From NCBI GenBank assembly GCA_032622095.1, contig CP136069.1:14306450-14370449 (forward strand): DNA of 64,000 nucleotides. Reading direction: 5' to 3'. Source of the stretch: Siphonodentalium dalli (Eukaryota > Mollusca > Scaphopoda > Gadilida > Siphonodentaliidae). Position numbers and translations under genes: made by a program. Under the pieces are notes generated by a model that worked only from the letters and a program-made list of their open reading frames with translations, made no database searches and had not been told where the DNA came from. Shown one piece after another: positions 37,900 to 47,417 of the stretch (its first letter is position 1; each line of letters opens with the position of its first letter).

Positions 37900-38236
37900 A
37901 GAATTCTTGGTATAGTTTTTCAACTGAGTCATCGGATGCCATGGTTCTAATTTAGGACCACTGGTCCCTGTCACATGATTAGACATAACACTAAAGCACC
38001 TATAGTCTTACTACACACAGGTACCTTCATTGTTATGACTACGTAATGACCACTGGTCACCGACACAGGATTAGACATAACACTATTAAAAGCACCTGTA
38101 ATCTTACATATACCATATAGAAAATATACCTAGAGTTTTTGTTTGAATACCGAAATCTCATCAATGTCTGGAACTTCGGCTTCGTGAACATTTGATATTT
38201 CTTTCCAGACACGAATAAGATGTTTCAGGTATTTAA

Positions 38237-38702
38237 CCCTTTCAGTGCCAGGGGCCGATCTCATTGGCCCTAATTTACGGTCTGTAAAATCGGCCCTAAA
38301 AAATTAAAGAAAAATTATTATTATTTTTTTTTTTGGGGTTGAATTTTTTTTGGGTATGCTTAAGCATGCTATAGCGAATTTAAAAACAAACTGGATAAAA
38401 CCTTAGGGGCATGTTATAACTCAAAACTATCACCAATTATTCATAGTAATGAAAAACGTAAGATTCCCTGGCACTAAACCTACAAAATAAGTCTTGTACT
38501 GAAAGAGTTAAAGAATATAAGAAAAACATTATTAAAATTGTAAAAAATTGTAAAAATAATAAAAATGATTACAAATTGTTAGGCCAATGCATTCATTCTC
38601 TTATATATGTGAGGCGACCTATGGTCGACTCGCATATATAAGAGAATGCATTGGCACAGGGTATATGGGTTGATACAAAAATCGGACATGGCACTGAAAG
38701 GG
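38237..38702. mobile_element. piggyBac-like MITE with TTAA target sites
   Basis: CCCTTTCAGTGCC at the left is inverted as GGCACTGAAAGGG at the right, flanked by TTAA (38233-38236 and 38703-38706). It contains the GCGAG palindrome at 38582-38655. Ends and interior differ from the 14913-15152 element, so these are two families sharing one palindrome. Confidence 0.85.
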
Positions 38703-39003
38703 TTAAACAAAACACTGTAGGTAATCTTTTTATTCTATGCACCATACTATAGTTGCTGAGCTATACGGAATTTTTACTTTTAATATTACAGCAACTTGAG
38801 GAATAATACCTACTAATCATAAGTGCGCAATTACCTAGAACAAGCAAATGACTTGTGCACATAAATGAAACACAGAATCAAATAAAAACTAAAAAATCTG
38901 TGTGTCACCACAGTCGAAATATATAAATACCACATGCACAGGCCCCAGCTGCACAGTGTGTGATAAGTACCAAGTAGCCAATCAAAAACGCTGAATTGTT
39001 GAC

Positions 39004-39916
39004 GACACTTAGGGTGGATACACACATGCATGTAATGTCTGTATGTAAAATACATGTATTTTACATGGCCACACCAATAATTGACAAAATTAATCACCTG
39101 CGCGCGAGAGGTCAATTTCACCAGTTAGCAGTTATAAGCCATTATCAAACAAACTGCCATCAAGAAATTTCAGGCCAGTCATAAACATGTCTTCTTTCAT
39201 GGATGCCGAAATAAGTAATTCTTGTCTGATATATGTTGCTGTTTTCACGAGTTATAATTCATTGCGAAAAGTGGATTAGAGCCGGTCGATTTTATACTTG
39301 ATTTGTTTCTGTCATTTCTTGGAAACAGGGTCATCCAAAACAAAAATAAAATATGCAGAATTCTTTTATAGGATGATACCGCCTTTTTGAGATTTCGCTG
39401 ATAATTTGAGAGCGAGCTCATGTGATAACATTAATTCAATTGGGATTGCAAATATTCATTATAGCGCCAAAAAATAATGCAGGTACAGCGTTGAAATTAA
39501 AAAGAGTGACACCCCCCCAATTTATATATATGTTTCTCAAGCCAAAGGTTGAACAAGCTCATAACTGTCACAAGCTTGAATTATAACATTTTCGACCATA
39601 ATCCATGATTGGGGAAGGGGCTGGTTCTCGAAAGCTTCCAATAACTAAGGGAGTTAATTGAATGTATTAGCCGGGATTATCTGGGCAAGAATTACAATAT
39701 AATGTTTTACTTAAATATTCCATAGTTGTAAATGTTGCGTATACATGTATAACTGTATAACACAAGAGAGGATAGGTGACGTAGTTGGGAACTCGTAGCT
39801 AGGCAACCATTTCGCCGAATGAAGACAAACAGCAACACCATGCATTCAAATTTAAAGCTGTATAATATTTTCATAATTATATGAATAGCATAAATTGCTG
39901 CATATTAGATTAATCA
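39004..39916 (+). repeat. Left terminal inverted repeat, about 913 bp
   Basis: Aligns in inverted orientation with 62939-63865 along its entire length. Shared landmarks include TAAAATACATGTATTTTACA near the tip, CGGTCGATTTTATACTTGAT, GAAAGCTTCCAATAACTAAG and CTAGGCAACC. It ends at TTAATCA (39916). A C8 run here corresponds to a G16 run in the right arm. Confidence 0.9.
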
Positions 39917-40144
39917 GGACATAATTAATAAATTGTTTGTTTGTCCACACCCCTACCCAAAAAATTTCAGGTGGGTAGGTAGGTAGGGATTTTTTTTTTT
40001 TTTTTGCAAGGTGGATGGCATACTAAGGGTCCCCTCCATGGTGCAGGCCGAGGATTTCAATATTAATAGTCATGGATTAATTTGATAACAAAAAAATTTA
40101 ATAATTGGAAAAACACAACAAGAACAATAAATAATTATGCTGTT

Positions 40145-40420
40145 CAGTCACAGTTGCTGGAGTTTCTGACCGAAAATGAGATTCTCAGACAATATACCAC
40201 TACTGAGATATAACAATAATAATGACAAGTAGTTTAAGTACCCCGCGACAATCTGCCATGTCGGAGCGGTGTAACGTATAAATGGCTCAATGCCACTCAT
40301 GTTGGATTGTCGAATGGTGCTTACACAACTTGTCAATATTATTGTAAATGTTATATCTCAGTACCGGTATGTTGTCAGAAAAGCTCATTTTCTGTCAGAA
40401 ACTACAGCAACTGTGGACTG
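40145..40420. repeat. Hairpin of about 276 bp between left arm and gene end
   Basis: CAGTCACAGTTGCTG and GAGATATAACAATAATA are mirrored by AACATTTACAATAATATTG-side sequence and CAGCAACTGTGGACTG. It sits in the 3' flank of the transposon gene and may be another small insertion. Confidence 0.7.
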
Positions 40421-40508
40421 GTTCAATAACTAAATTTTCTGAGAACAAGAACATGTTTCAAAATCTTCAATCCCGATATTTAAATGAGAATTTGTATAGG
40501 AGATGAAA

Positions 40509-40744
40509 TTATTTGATTGGATTCCTCTTTGGAATTTCTTTGCCCTTATCAAGGCAGGCCTTGCAAACAGGCAGCACGACACGATATTGTTTTGATAATT
40601 CCTTGTCTGTCACCACTCCCGACGCTGCACAGTAGGCGCATATATCTTTCACGACATTACATCCCGCACTGTAATATGAGAATTCTATTGGCGCAGAACA
40701 GCATAATTGAAGTCGCACAAAAATCTTTCCTTGGAGTGGATCAC
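40509..40744 (-). CDS. Transposon gene, exon 6 (C-terminal Cys cluster)
   Basis: The acceptor CTGCCTGCAG|GTGATCC precedes 40744. The exon takes phase 1 from exon 5 to give ...ENGDPLQG and reads to a stop at 40509. It encodes CAYCAASGVVTDKEL ... VLPVCKACLDKGKE, two CxxC pairs that look like a zinc ribbon or treble-clef module, then a basic end. Such a terminal zinc module is common in transposases, where it helps bind the inverted ends. The function here is inferred. Confidence 0.75.
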
Positions 40745-41287
40745 CTGCAGGCAGAAAATGGATATACCAATTTATATTCTGGTAAGTTAAAATGAATTAC
40801 ATGTCAGAGCAACAAATTTAATATTCTCATGGGAAACTTTTGGTAAAAACTATTTGTTAGGTAATAATCCATCAATGTCTCTTGGGGTTTGTGCAATGTG
40901 CATATCATATTTTATATCGTCAATTTGAAAACCACATCCAAATGCCAGAGAAACATATTATTTAAACGTTTTATCATTTATATTTTGAGATGAACATTCA
41001 ATGTCAGATATAGTTTTATGTTCCGCCTCCTGACAACAAGATTCTACGACTCTGATTGGCCGAAGAGATGTAGTTTTTGTTATGTCTATAGCAGTACTAG
41101 ACATATCATGTGACGTCATTACACAACGCAATGTTGTGATGAAATTGGTGAGATTCGTCATGATTTCCGAGTTCATGATGGTTATTAAATTAACATTCAT
41201 TCAAATGTAATAATAACGGTCAAGCTGTTGCTGAAACATATATGTTATTCTGGTCTATTGACCGTAACATGGATTATGAATACACAC

Positions 41288-41465
41288 CATTTTCAGTGAT
41301 TGCTGCCCCACAGGTGTAATCACTTTTTTCCAGACAGCTTCGCAAGGACCTGACTTCTCTTGTAGTGAGCTTCACTTTCGAATACAGACATCGCAACTTC
41401 TGGCATTCGTAACACCTCACTGTAGATCTTACATTTTGCCCGACAAGGACACTGTTTTTGCAACC
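41288..41465 (-). CDS. Transposon gene, exon 5
   Basis: Acceptor TTTGCAG|GGTTGC and donor AATG|GTGTGT. It is read in phase 0 from exon 4 and leaves phase 1 for exon 6. It encodes GCKNSVLVGQNVRSTVRCYE, CQKLRCLYSKVKL and a later C-x7-C pair, so it is Cys- and Lys/Arg-rich. Together with exons 4 and 6 it forms a C-terminal region with many potential metal ligands. Confidence 0.75.
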
Positions 41466-41943
41466 CTGCAAAGAAAATAGGTTTTTGATATTATTTATCT
41501 TCCGGGAAGTACAAGTAATTAAACTTAATGATTTAACATTCAATGATAAGTATTTATATCAAGACAATATTAAATTAACCATTCTTTTGTCTTCTTGAAT
41601 GTGATGCAGATTGCAGAGTATGTCATATTAAAGTTATTATCAACATACAGGTATGATACTCAGAAAAATTATCACTGTGTTGAAGGTGTCTTAAAGCCTG
41701 AGAAAGCATACAATATATGCATTGAAGTCATAAATTATGTGATCAAAAGAATCTCAAACAGGGCAGGATTTACAAATCGTGTCCACATGTATTGATCTGA
41801 GCCTTGGCTCAGATATATTTTAGTGGACTTGATCGATTCGCAAATTTCATATCAAATCCTGACTATTAGATTCCAATATTTATTTGCATGGATGTTGTTT
41901 TAACTCTGACCCTAATATTATTCATCAATGTATTTCGAAGTAC

Positions 41944-42170
41944 CTGTTGCTCTTCAGCAACGGCAGCGACTGTCTGGTTTTTGCTGGATGGTCGGTCTAC
42001 TTCAGTGGTTTCCTGTCCTTCTACGGTATCAAATGGATTGTAATGTTGATCTGAGCTGTCAAGTGTTGGATCTGGTAACCATGGCCATATACTAGCTGCT
42101 TTGCCACAACATGTCTCAACTCCACACCTCCTTATTTGAAAAGAGTAGTGTCTCTCACGACAGTGTTGTT
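41944..42170 (-). CDS. Transposon gene, exon 4
   Basis: Acceptor AATTTCTAG|AACAAC and donor CAACAG|GTACTT. Phase 1 from exon 3 gives EQHCRERHYSFQIRRCGV, ETCCGKAASIWPWLPDP, then an acidic, polar stretch ending AVAEEQQ in phase 0. No stop occurs in the frame. The Cys/His pattern (C-x3-H, C-x4-CC) suggests metal binding. The acceptor end of this exon has been tandemly duplicated in the intron at 42308 onward. Confidence 0.75.
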
Positions 42171-42475
42171 CTAGAAATTAAAATATGGAAAATTAATTAA
42201 TACATGTATATCATAATTTTCTTCATTCATGGCTTATGTTAATATCCCGGACTATAAACAGAATCCTTGCCTGACGTAGACAGCTCTGAAAAAAATACCA
42301 AAGTGTAGTCTCTCACGACAGTGTTGTTCTAGAAATTAAAATATGGAAAATTAATTATTAAATACATGTATATCTTAATTTTCTTCATTCTGTGGCTTAT
42401 GTTATCCCAGACTATAAACAGAATCATTGTCTGACATACATGTAGACAGCTCAGTTGAAAAAATACCAAAGTGTA
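42151..42475. repeat. Tandem duplication of about 157 bp covering the exon 4 acceptor
   Basis: GTCTCTCACGACAGTGTTGT and TCTAGAAATTAAAATATGG occur at both 42151 and 42308, followed by the same AATTTTCTTCATTC and ATAAACAGAATC. The outer copy provides a decoy 3' splice site followed by about 20 bp of exon sequence, with no open exon behind it. Confidence 0.9.
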
Positions 42476-42715
42476 AATGTAAGACTCTGTTCCAGTCTAT
42501 AGATCGGGAAAATATATGTTATCCAGTTTCTGGACAGAGTACAAAATGGCAGCATTCTATTAAAGTCAAATAATAGGAATCTTAATAAGTTCAATGGGTA
42601 AAAATCTTATATTTCCTTATAGCAACATGAGACATCTTGGTACATGTACGTATTTGTGTGTACATGCCAGGCTTCAATGATAATCTAAAGATTGTGTGAT
42701 AAACTTAGTACATAC

Positions 42716-44721
42716 CGAGGAACTTGTGGTATACATCAGCCTTGTTTAGGTTGTTCTGCTGATAATGACCAATGGTTATTGAATCATCTATGCTAGCGGC
42801 CTCTGCTTCAACATCATCGACTACTTTTTGATCAGCAGCAGCGAAGCACTTGACAGGTTTCTCTTTGAGTTCAACACGCTCTGCTCTTGATTCCAACAAA
42901 TTCATTATCGGCTTTACGGAAGCGATCCAAGAATCCCTCAAATCATCAACCCTTTCAGCTTTCTTTCTTATCTCGGCCATAGTGGAACAGCTCTTGATCT
43001 GCTGTTCTATAGAAGAACTACAAGATTCTCGGCTCAAAGCTGCATTTTGGAAGGCTATGTTCAAGAGTGACATAATTCGTTCCGCTGGATTGGCCCAAGA
43101 ATGACCAGGGGCAGTTCTACACGCCACTAGAAACTCAAGTCCTAGTGATTTGAACAGCAAAATTAGACTAAGTTTGACTGAATGGTATGTAACTCTATGG
43201 TCTGGACCACCATCTGTGAATAACATCAGCGCAGGTTTCTTGTCACCCTTCGATTTCAAATATGAACGAACTTCAGCCATGTGCCGGAACGGAGAGCTGG
43301 CTTCGAATATGCTATCCTTCAAGGTAAGTACGATCTGTCCTTGGTAAAAAGAATCAGATACACTGTCAGGAATATCAACATCTAATATCACAGAAGGTGT
43401 TATAGAACCCTTGTTTTGGACATCGTGATCCATGCAGGACAACATAGAACCAACAGGAACTATTGACTTTTTACCACGGACTCCACTCGACGCAAATTGG
43501 CCAGGTTCTCCAAAATCGATCTTTGATTTGTCATCGAGACATAGGAAAGTGCACTTGTCTTTAAATTTGACAGCATAATGCCTCTGGTACTTAAAGAGAG
43601 CTGCGCAATAGTGGTCATCCTGATAACTTGCCCTCAGTTGTCGAGATTGAACCTTCAAACGAAGTGCAATTCTTCCTTTGTACAACTTTGCTGTGTGTGC
43701 GTGTGCATTCTTTGGCACGAAAGCAAATAACACAGTAGATTCACTAGGAATGGCTGTTCCGTCAGGCAACTTTGATTTCGTCTGCGCAATAAGGTCCCGG
43801 ACAGAAATATACTTTGAAATATGTGCCACGTTATGTCTCCTCTCGTCAGCTGCAGCAAATTCATCCACATCCTTTTCCAACAACTCAAAGAATGAATCAA
43901 ATGTGTCTCCTGGGCGGCCTTTATTTATGTGTCTGAGATCTACTGCAAGTTCTGGATCAAAACACAAGATAGATAGTCTCAGTCGTTCATCCAGTTCAGA
44001 GTTCTGATTTACAGTGGCATCATTAGTTAGAGATGAATATATTGACCGCAGAATATGCTTGGGTATGGTAACATTATCTACACAACTGTACATTTGGTAG
44101 AAGTCCTTTCTTATTCCTCGATTATGAAACTCAGGCAGCTTAAGTCGAAGATCATTGAGAATATTATTGTCAAGTGACAGCAACTCCTCATTCGGCATTT
44201 CACTATTCACTTTCCAGATAAATGAAACTGATCCAAAACTCGAACCTGGATTGTATTTCATTATATGGACATCCGATGACAACTTTATATTCTTGAAATA
44301 TTTGTATCGATAGTCATTGGTTTTAAATTGGAAATCTTTAGACAAATGCAGTTCTTCGTCAAAAAATAAAGGTTGAAAGTCTTTCATCTCCATTAGAGCG
44401 GCATCCAGTCGGTTATACTTTTCATGAACACTGTCCGTTTTCTTAATATAATTTATCACCATACTCTGATCAACATATCTAACATCCCGGGATTCATTTC
44501 TCTCTTTCTGCATCTCACAAGACTTTTCGAGGTAAGCTGAATATTCATTCAAACACATGGCTAACATTTCTATATCCTGTTTCAGATTCCATAATTGAGC
44601 ATATGACTTGGAACAAAGTTGTAGTAGGCAAATACTATGCAGTTTCAACTCCTTAGATGACAAGCACGGTTTTTTATGCTTCTTCTTTTTGTAGTCATTT
44701 GAACCATCAAATTTCAAGAAT
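42716..44721 (-). CDS. Transposon gene, exon 3: DDE transposase-like core
   Basis: A single 2006-bp exon, acceptor ATTGCAG|ATTCTTG and donor CCTCG|GTATGT, open throughout (about 668 codons). Counted from the codon at 44717, three conserved-looking acidic sites stand in transposase context: FLCLDDKSKI (D395/D396), LMLFTDGGPDHRV (D502) and WANPAERIMS (E546). The 44-residue D-E spacing and the strand-D and helix-E contexts fit an RNase H-fold DDE enzyme, which would cut and join transposon ends in the nucleus. I recall this DGGPDHRVTY / ERIMS pattern from many uncharacterised proteins of cnidarians and molluscs, but I do not know a named superfamily. The first part (KKKKHKKP) is basic. Confidence 0.75.
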
Positions 44722-44869
44722 CTGCAATAAAATATAACAAAAAGGTCACACTAAACCACTGATTAAACCCGAAAGAAAATGTTCTTATTTTTTTATTTTA
44801 TAAATAGACCCACAAATATTTCACACCTTTTATTAATAAAATAGATGATAAATACACAGAATGTATTAA

Positions 44870-45349
44870 AGGTACTCAACCCGATAAAACTCCTCTCAAT
44901 TACTATTTCAATGGCTTCGGGGGTCAAAAATATTTGATTCGAGTCGAGGAAGTCACCCATCAAAGCTCAGATTTGTTAGATATCGATTTTAGAAATCTAT
45001 TATTTTTCATTATCGGGAATTCTTTCTGGCCCAGAAGATAGTCAAAAATTCGTTATTATTACCCACTTGATTATAGAGTTATCCATCCTTGTCTGTTTGA
45101 ATAGAATTTTGGCGTAATATCTCGAGCAGGTTACCAAATTGACGGCAGTTATAAGTACTCATCTCGAGAACATAAGAATTTTCAAAAATCAATATCTAAT
45201 AACTCTGAGCTTTGTTTGATGGGTTCCTCGACTCGAATCAAATATTTTTTACCCCCAAAGCCAAAGAAATAGTAATATAGGACCCTCTGATCGGATTGTT
45301 GTTGTTGGAATCTGTTGAGATGGGGACCCTCTTTACGGGTTGAGTACCT
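44870..45349. mobile_element. TTAA hairpin MITE, copy 2 (in intron 2)
   Basis: AGGTACTCAACCCGATAAAA and ...TTGAGTACCT are inverted and flanked by TTAA (44866-44869 and 45350-45353). The sequence matches the element at 36029-36454. This copy has a longer central part. Confidence 0.85.
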
Positions 45350-45550
45350 TTAAATGCTTATTTTTATTTGTTGTTTTTTTATCCACCAATCCAATTTTGA
45401 TAGGAATCGAAAGAAAAATTAATGCAGAACCAATTTACACCCCCCCCTCCTACCGTAAGATATAAAGCAAATTATCAGTCAACCAACTAATTAAAAAAAA
45501 TAAAATGGTTCAATGGCTGTATAATGCAGTTACAAAAAAAATCGGATTAC

Positions 45551-45997
45551 AAACAAGTGTCCATTGGCACCGCGGTGTATTTGTCATTCGGCCGCGGTGT
45601 CAGAGTTTGTAACTGCAGTTGAGCACCGCGGCCGAACAGCAAGTACATGGCGGCCGAACTGCAAGTTCACTGCGACCGAAAGGCAACTACCCTCGCGGTC
45701 GAATGGCATGTACACCGTGGTTAGATTTCTGGTTTGTATTGTCTTTTTTTCAGTTTGATAAAAGTACACCGTGGCATTTGAACTACACCATGCCGAATGG
45801 CAATTACACCGCGGCCCAACTGGTTTGTATTGTCTTTTTTCAGTTTGATAAAAGTACACTGTGGCAAGTACACCATGCCGAATGGTAAATACATCGCGGC
45901 CCAACTGTAGTTAGCCGGTGGAGCGTCGGTGTACATGTAGTTGCATTTCGGCCGCGGTGGCAACGCTAACCGCACCGTAGTTAAGTGGACACTTGTT
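45551..45997. mobile_element. MITE with AAACAAGTGTCCA ends (in intron 2)
   Basis: AAACAAGTGTCCA at the left is mirrored as TGGACACTTGTTT at the right. The interior is a patchwork of CACCGCGG-type motifs and a doubled TTTTTCAGTTTGATAAAAGTA. The GC-rich motif gives short spurious frames on both strands. Confidence 0.75.
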
Positions 45998-46017
45998 TTG
46001 TCCAGCAGGGTACTACT

Positions 46018-46293
46018 TAGGGCTGCATCGATTCATCGCGATTCACTTGTATCGTGATACGCTGTCACACGATATGCGTATCGTATCATGCAAAGTGTAT
46101 CGTGTTACAAAAAGTCACCCCTTTTTTGTCATCGAATGGAAAAATAACCCATATTTTATACTGTTTTTGTTAATGCAATTTAGGTAGAAAATCATGCAGA
46201 ACATGTTTTTCGGTTATCGTGATATGTATCGTATTGTTGGTCATGTATCGTGATATGTATCGTATTGTGAAAACGTGTATCGTTGCAGTCCTA
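46018..46293. mobile_element. hAT-type MITE with 8-bp TSD (in intron 2)
   Basis: The ends TAGGGCTGCATCGAT and ATCGTTGCAGTCCTA are inverted. A perfect 8-bp direct repeat GTACTACT (46010-46017 and 46294-46301) flanks the element, which is the hAT signature. The interior is rich in GTATCGTGATA-like motifs. No coding capacity. Confidence 0.9.
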
Positions 46294-46411
46294 GTACTAC
46301 TATGTTGAGTGATTTGAATCTAAATCCCGAAATTCATTCAAATCATAAAGAGCATCTGACATCATACTCGTGCACGCTCCCATATAAAATGCCTTAATAA
46401 TTAAGTCTAAC

Positions 46412-46607
46412 CTTTCTGGCACTGTACCAATATCTTTATCATGTGCGGCACGGGTGCAGATAGTCGACATATTTCCACTGATGTACCATAATGCATTGGT
46501 GATTATCATCATCTTCTGTGTCACATCTTCAGGGACCAATAGTACTGGGAATTTATCATTTGCCCCCACAAATTCTTTGACAAGATCATTGTAGAGTTGA
46601 TCTTTAG
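46412..46607 (-). CDS. Transposon gene, exon 2
   Basis: Acceptor TTTCCACAG|CTAAAG and donor GAAAG|GTTAGA. It encodes AKDQLYNDLVKEFVGANDKF, TQKMMIITNALWYISGN and TVPER, and joins exon 3 in phase 2 to give VPERFLKFDGSND, which reads like one continuous motif. The frame stays open for another 37 codons past the donor before a stop at about 46300, so intron retention would give a truncated protein. Intron 1, upstream, contains the LTR retrotransposon. Confidence 0.7.
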
Positions 46608-46711
46608 CTGTGGAAATTAAAGATATACGTTTAGAGCTCCAGAACCACTTTGTGACATGAACATTTTTTTTATTTAAAAGTATGTGGTTTTGTGTGTACA
46701 AATATATGTGG

Positions 46712-46932
46712 TATAGTAAACTTACTGGTATTGACTTGTCGTGGCGATAAATCCTCCAGCAAGTTTACATCCACGATTTCGCTCGTAGATGAACGTCGAT
46801 TCTTCAGAGATAAATCAATCTGGTTTCTTGTTCAAGAGTAAGGTTTCAGTCTGAGGTCTCGGGTCACGTGGTCCTGACGTCATTGGCTGCCTTCTTGGGG
46901 ATTAACCCCGCCCGATTCGCCACTTTACAACA
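46712..46932 (-). repeat. 3' LTR
   Basis: 221 bp, identical by eye to 60918-61138. In element orientation it begins TGTTGTAAAG and ends TTTACTATA, so the termini are TG...TA rather than the usual TG...CA. It carries a GTAAGT 5' splice-like site near its end (46720-46725). Confidence 0.95.
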
Positions 46933-46940
46933 CTCTTCCC
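46933..46940 (-). promoter_or_regulatory. Polypurine tract next to the 3' LTR
   Basis: In element orientation GGGAAGAG lies directly against the TGTTG start of the 3' LTR, preceded by AAAATGGAAAATT. This is the expected position for plus-strand DNA priming and confirms the minus orientation. Confidence 0.75.
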
Positions 46941-47417
46941 AATTTTCCATTTTTGGAGGGTGCCTTGTATGGTCTGCTTCCTCTGTCTTCTTGTCCCCCC
47001 CTCAGGGGTTCTTTTCTTCTTCAAGGCCTTGGTGTCAGTGGTGTGGGGTATTCCATCCCTCCTCCCTTCCCCACGATGATTGTGTGGTTTCTTCGGTTCT
47101 CTCTTTTGACTATGTGTTATTCATCCCCCTTAGGGGTCTTTATTCTGTTGTCTTGTTCCGTACCGGGGTGTTTGACTATTTGTTATTCATTCCCCAAACA
47201 GGGGTCAGACTCGTGTAATTTTCTCGGTCCCCATGACGCTGTCTCTCTCTATAATTGGAGGGGAACTCCCATCAACCCTTGTTTTCCATCCAGCATGGCG
47301 ATGTGTGTCGATCCTGCCTTAGGTCTGCAAGGGCTACTCCTTCTCTTCATGAGAGGGACAGAATGATGGGACCGAGGCCTTCCGCATCTGTCGTCTCTGG
47401 ATATAGTTAGAGGGATC

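Noticed and set aside
42716-44721. Assignment of the DDE gene to the KDZ (Kyakuja-Dileera-Zisupton) or piggyBac superfamily
   Set aside because: The motif context (FLCLDDKSKI, FTDGGPDHRV, NPAERIMS) does not fit what I remember of either, and no TTAA or 8-bp duplication flanks the 0.9-kb inverted ends.
46300-46411. Continuation of exon 2 to a stop at about 46300 as the true end of a separate gene
   Set aside because: The donor at 46412 gives an exact phase match and a coherent motif (VPERFLKFDG) with exon 3, so the extra 37 codons are better read as intron.
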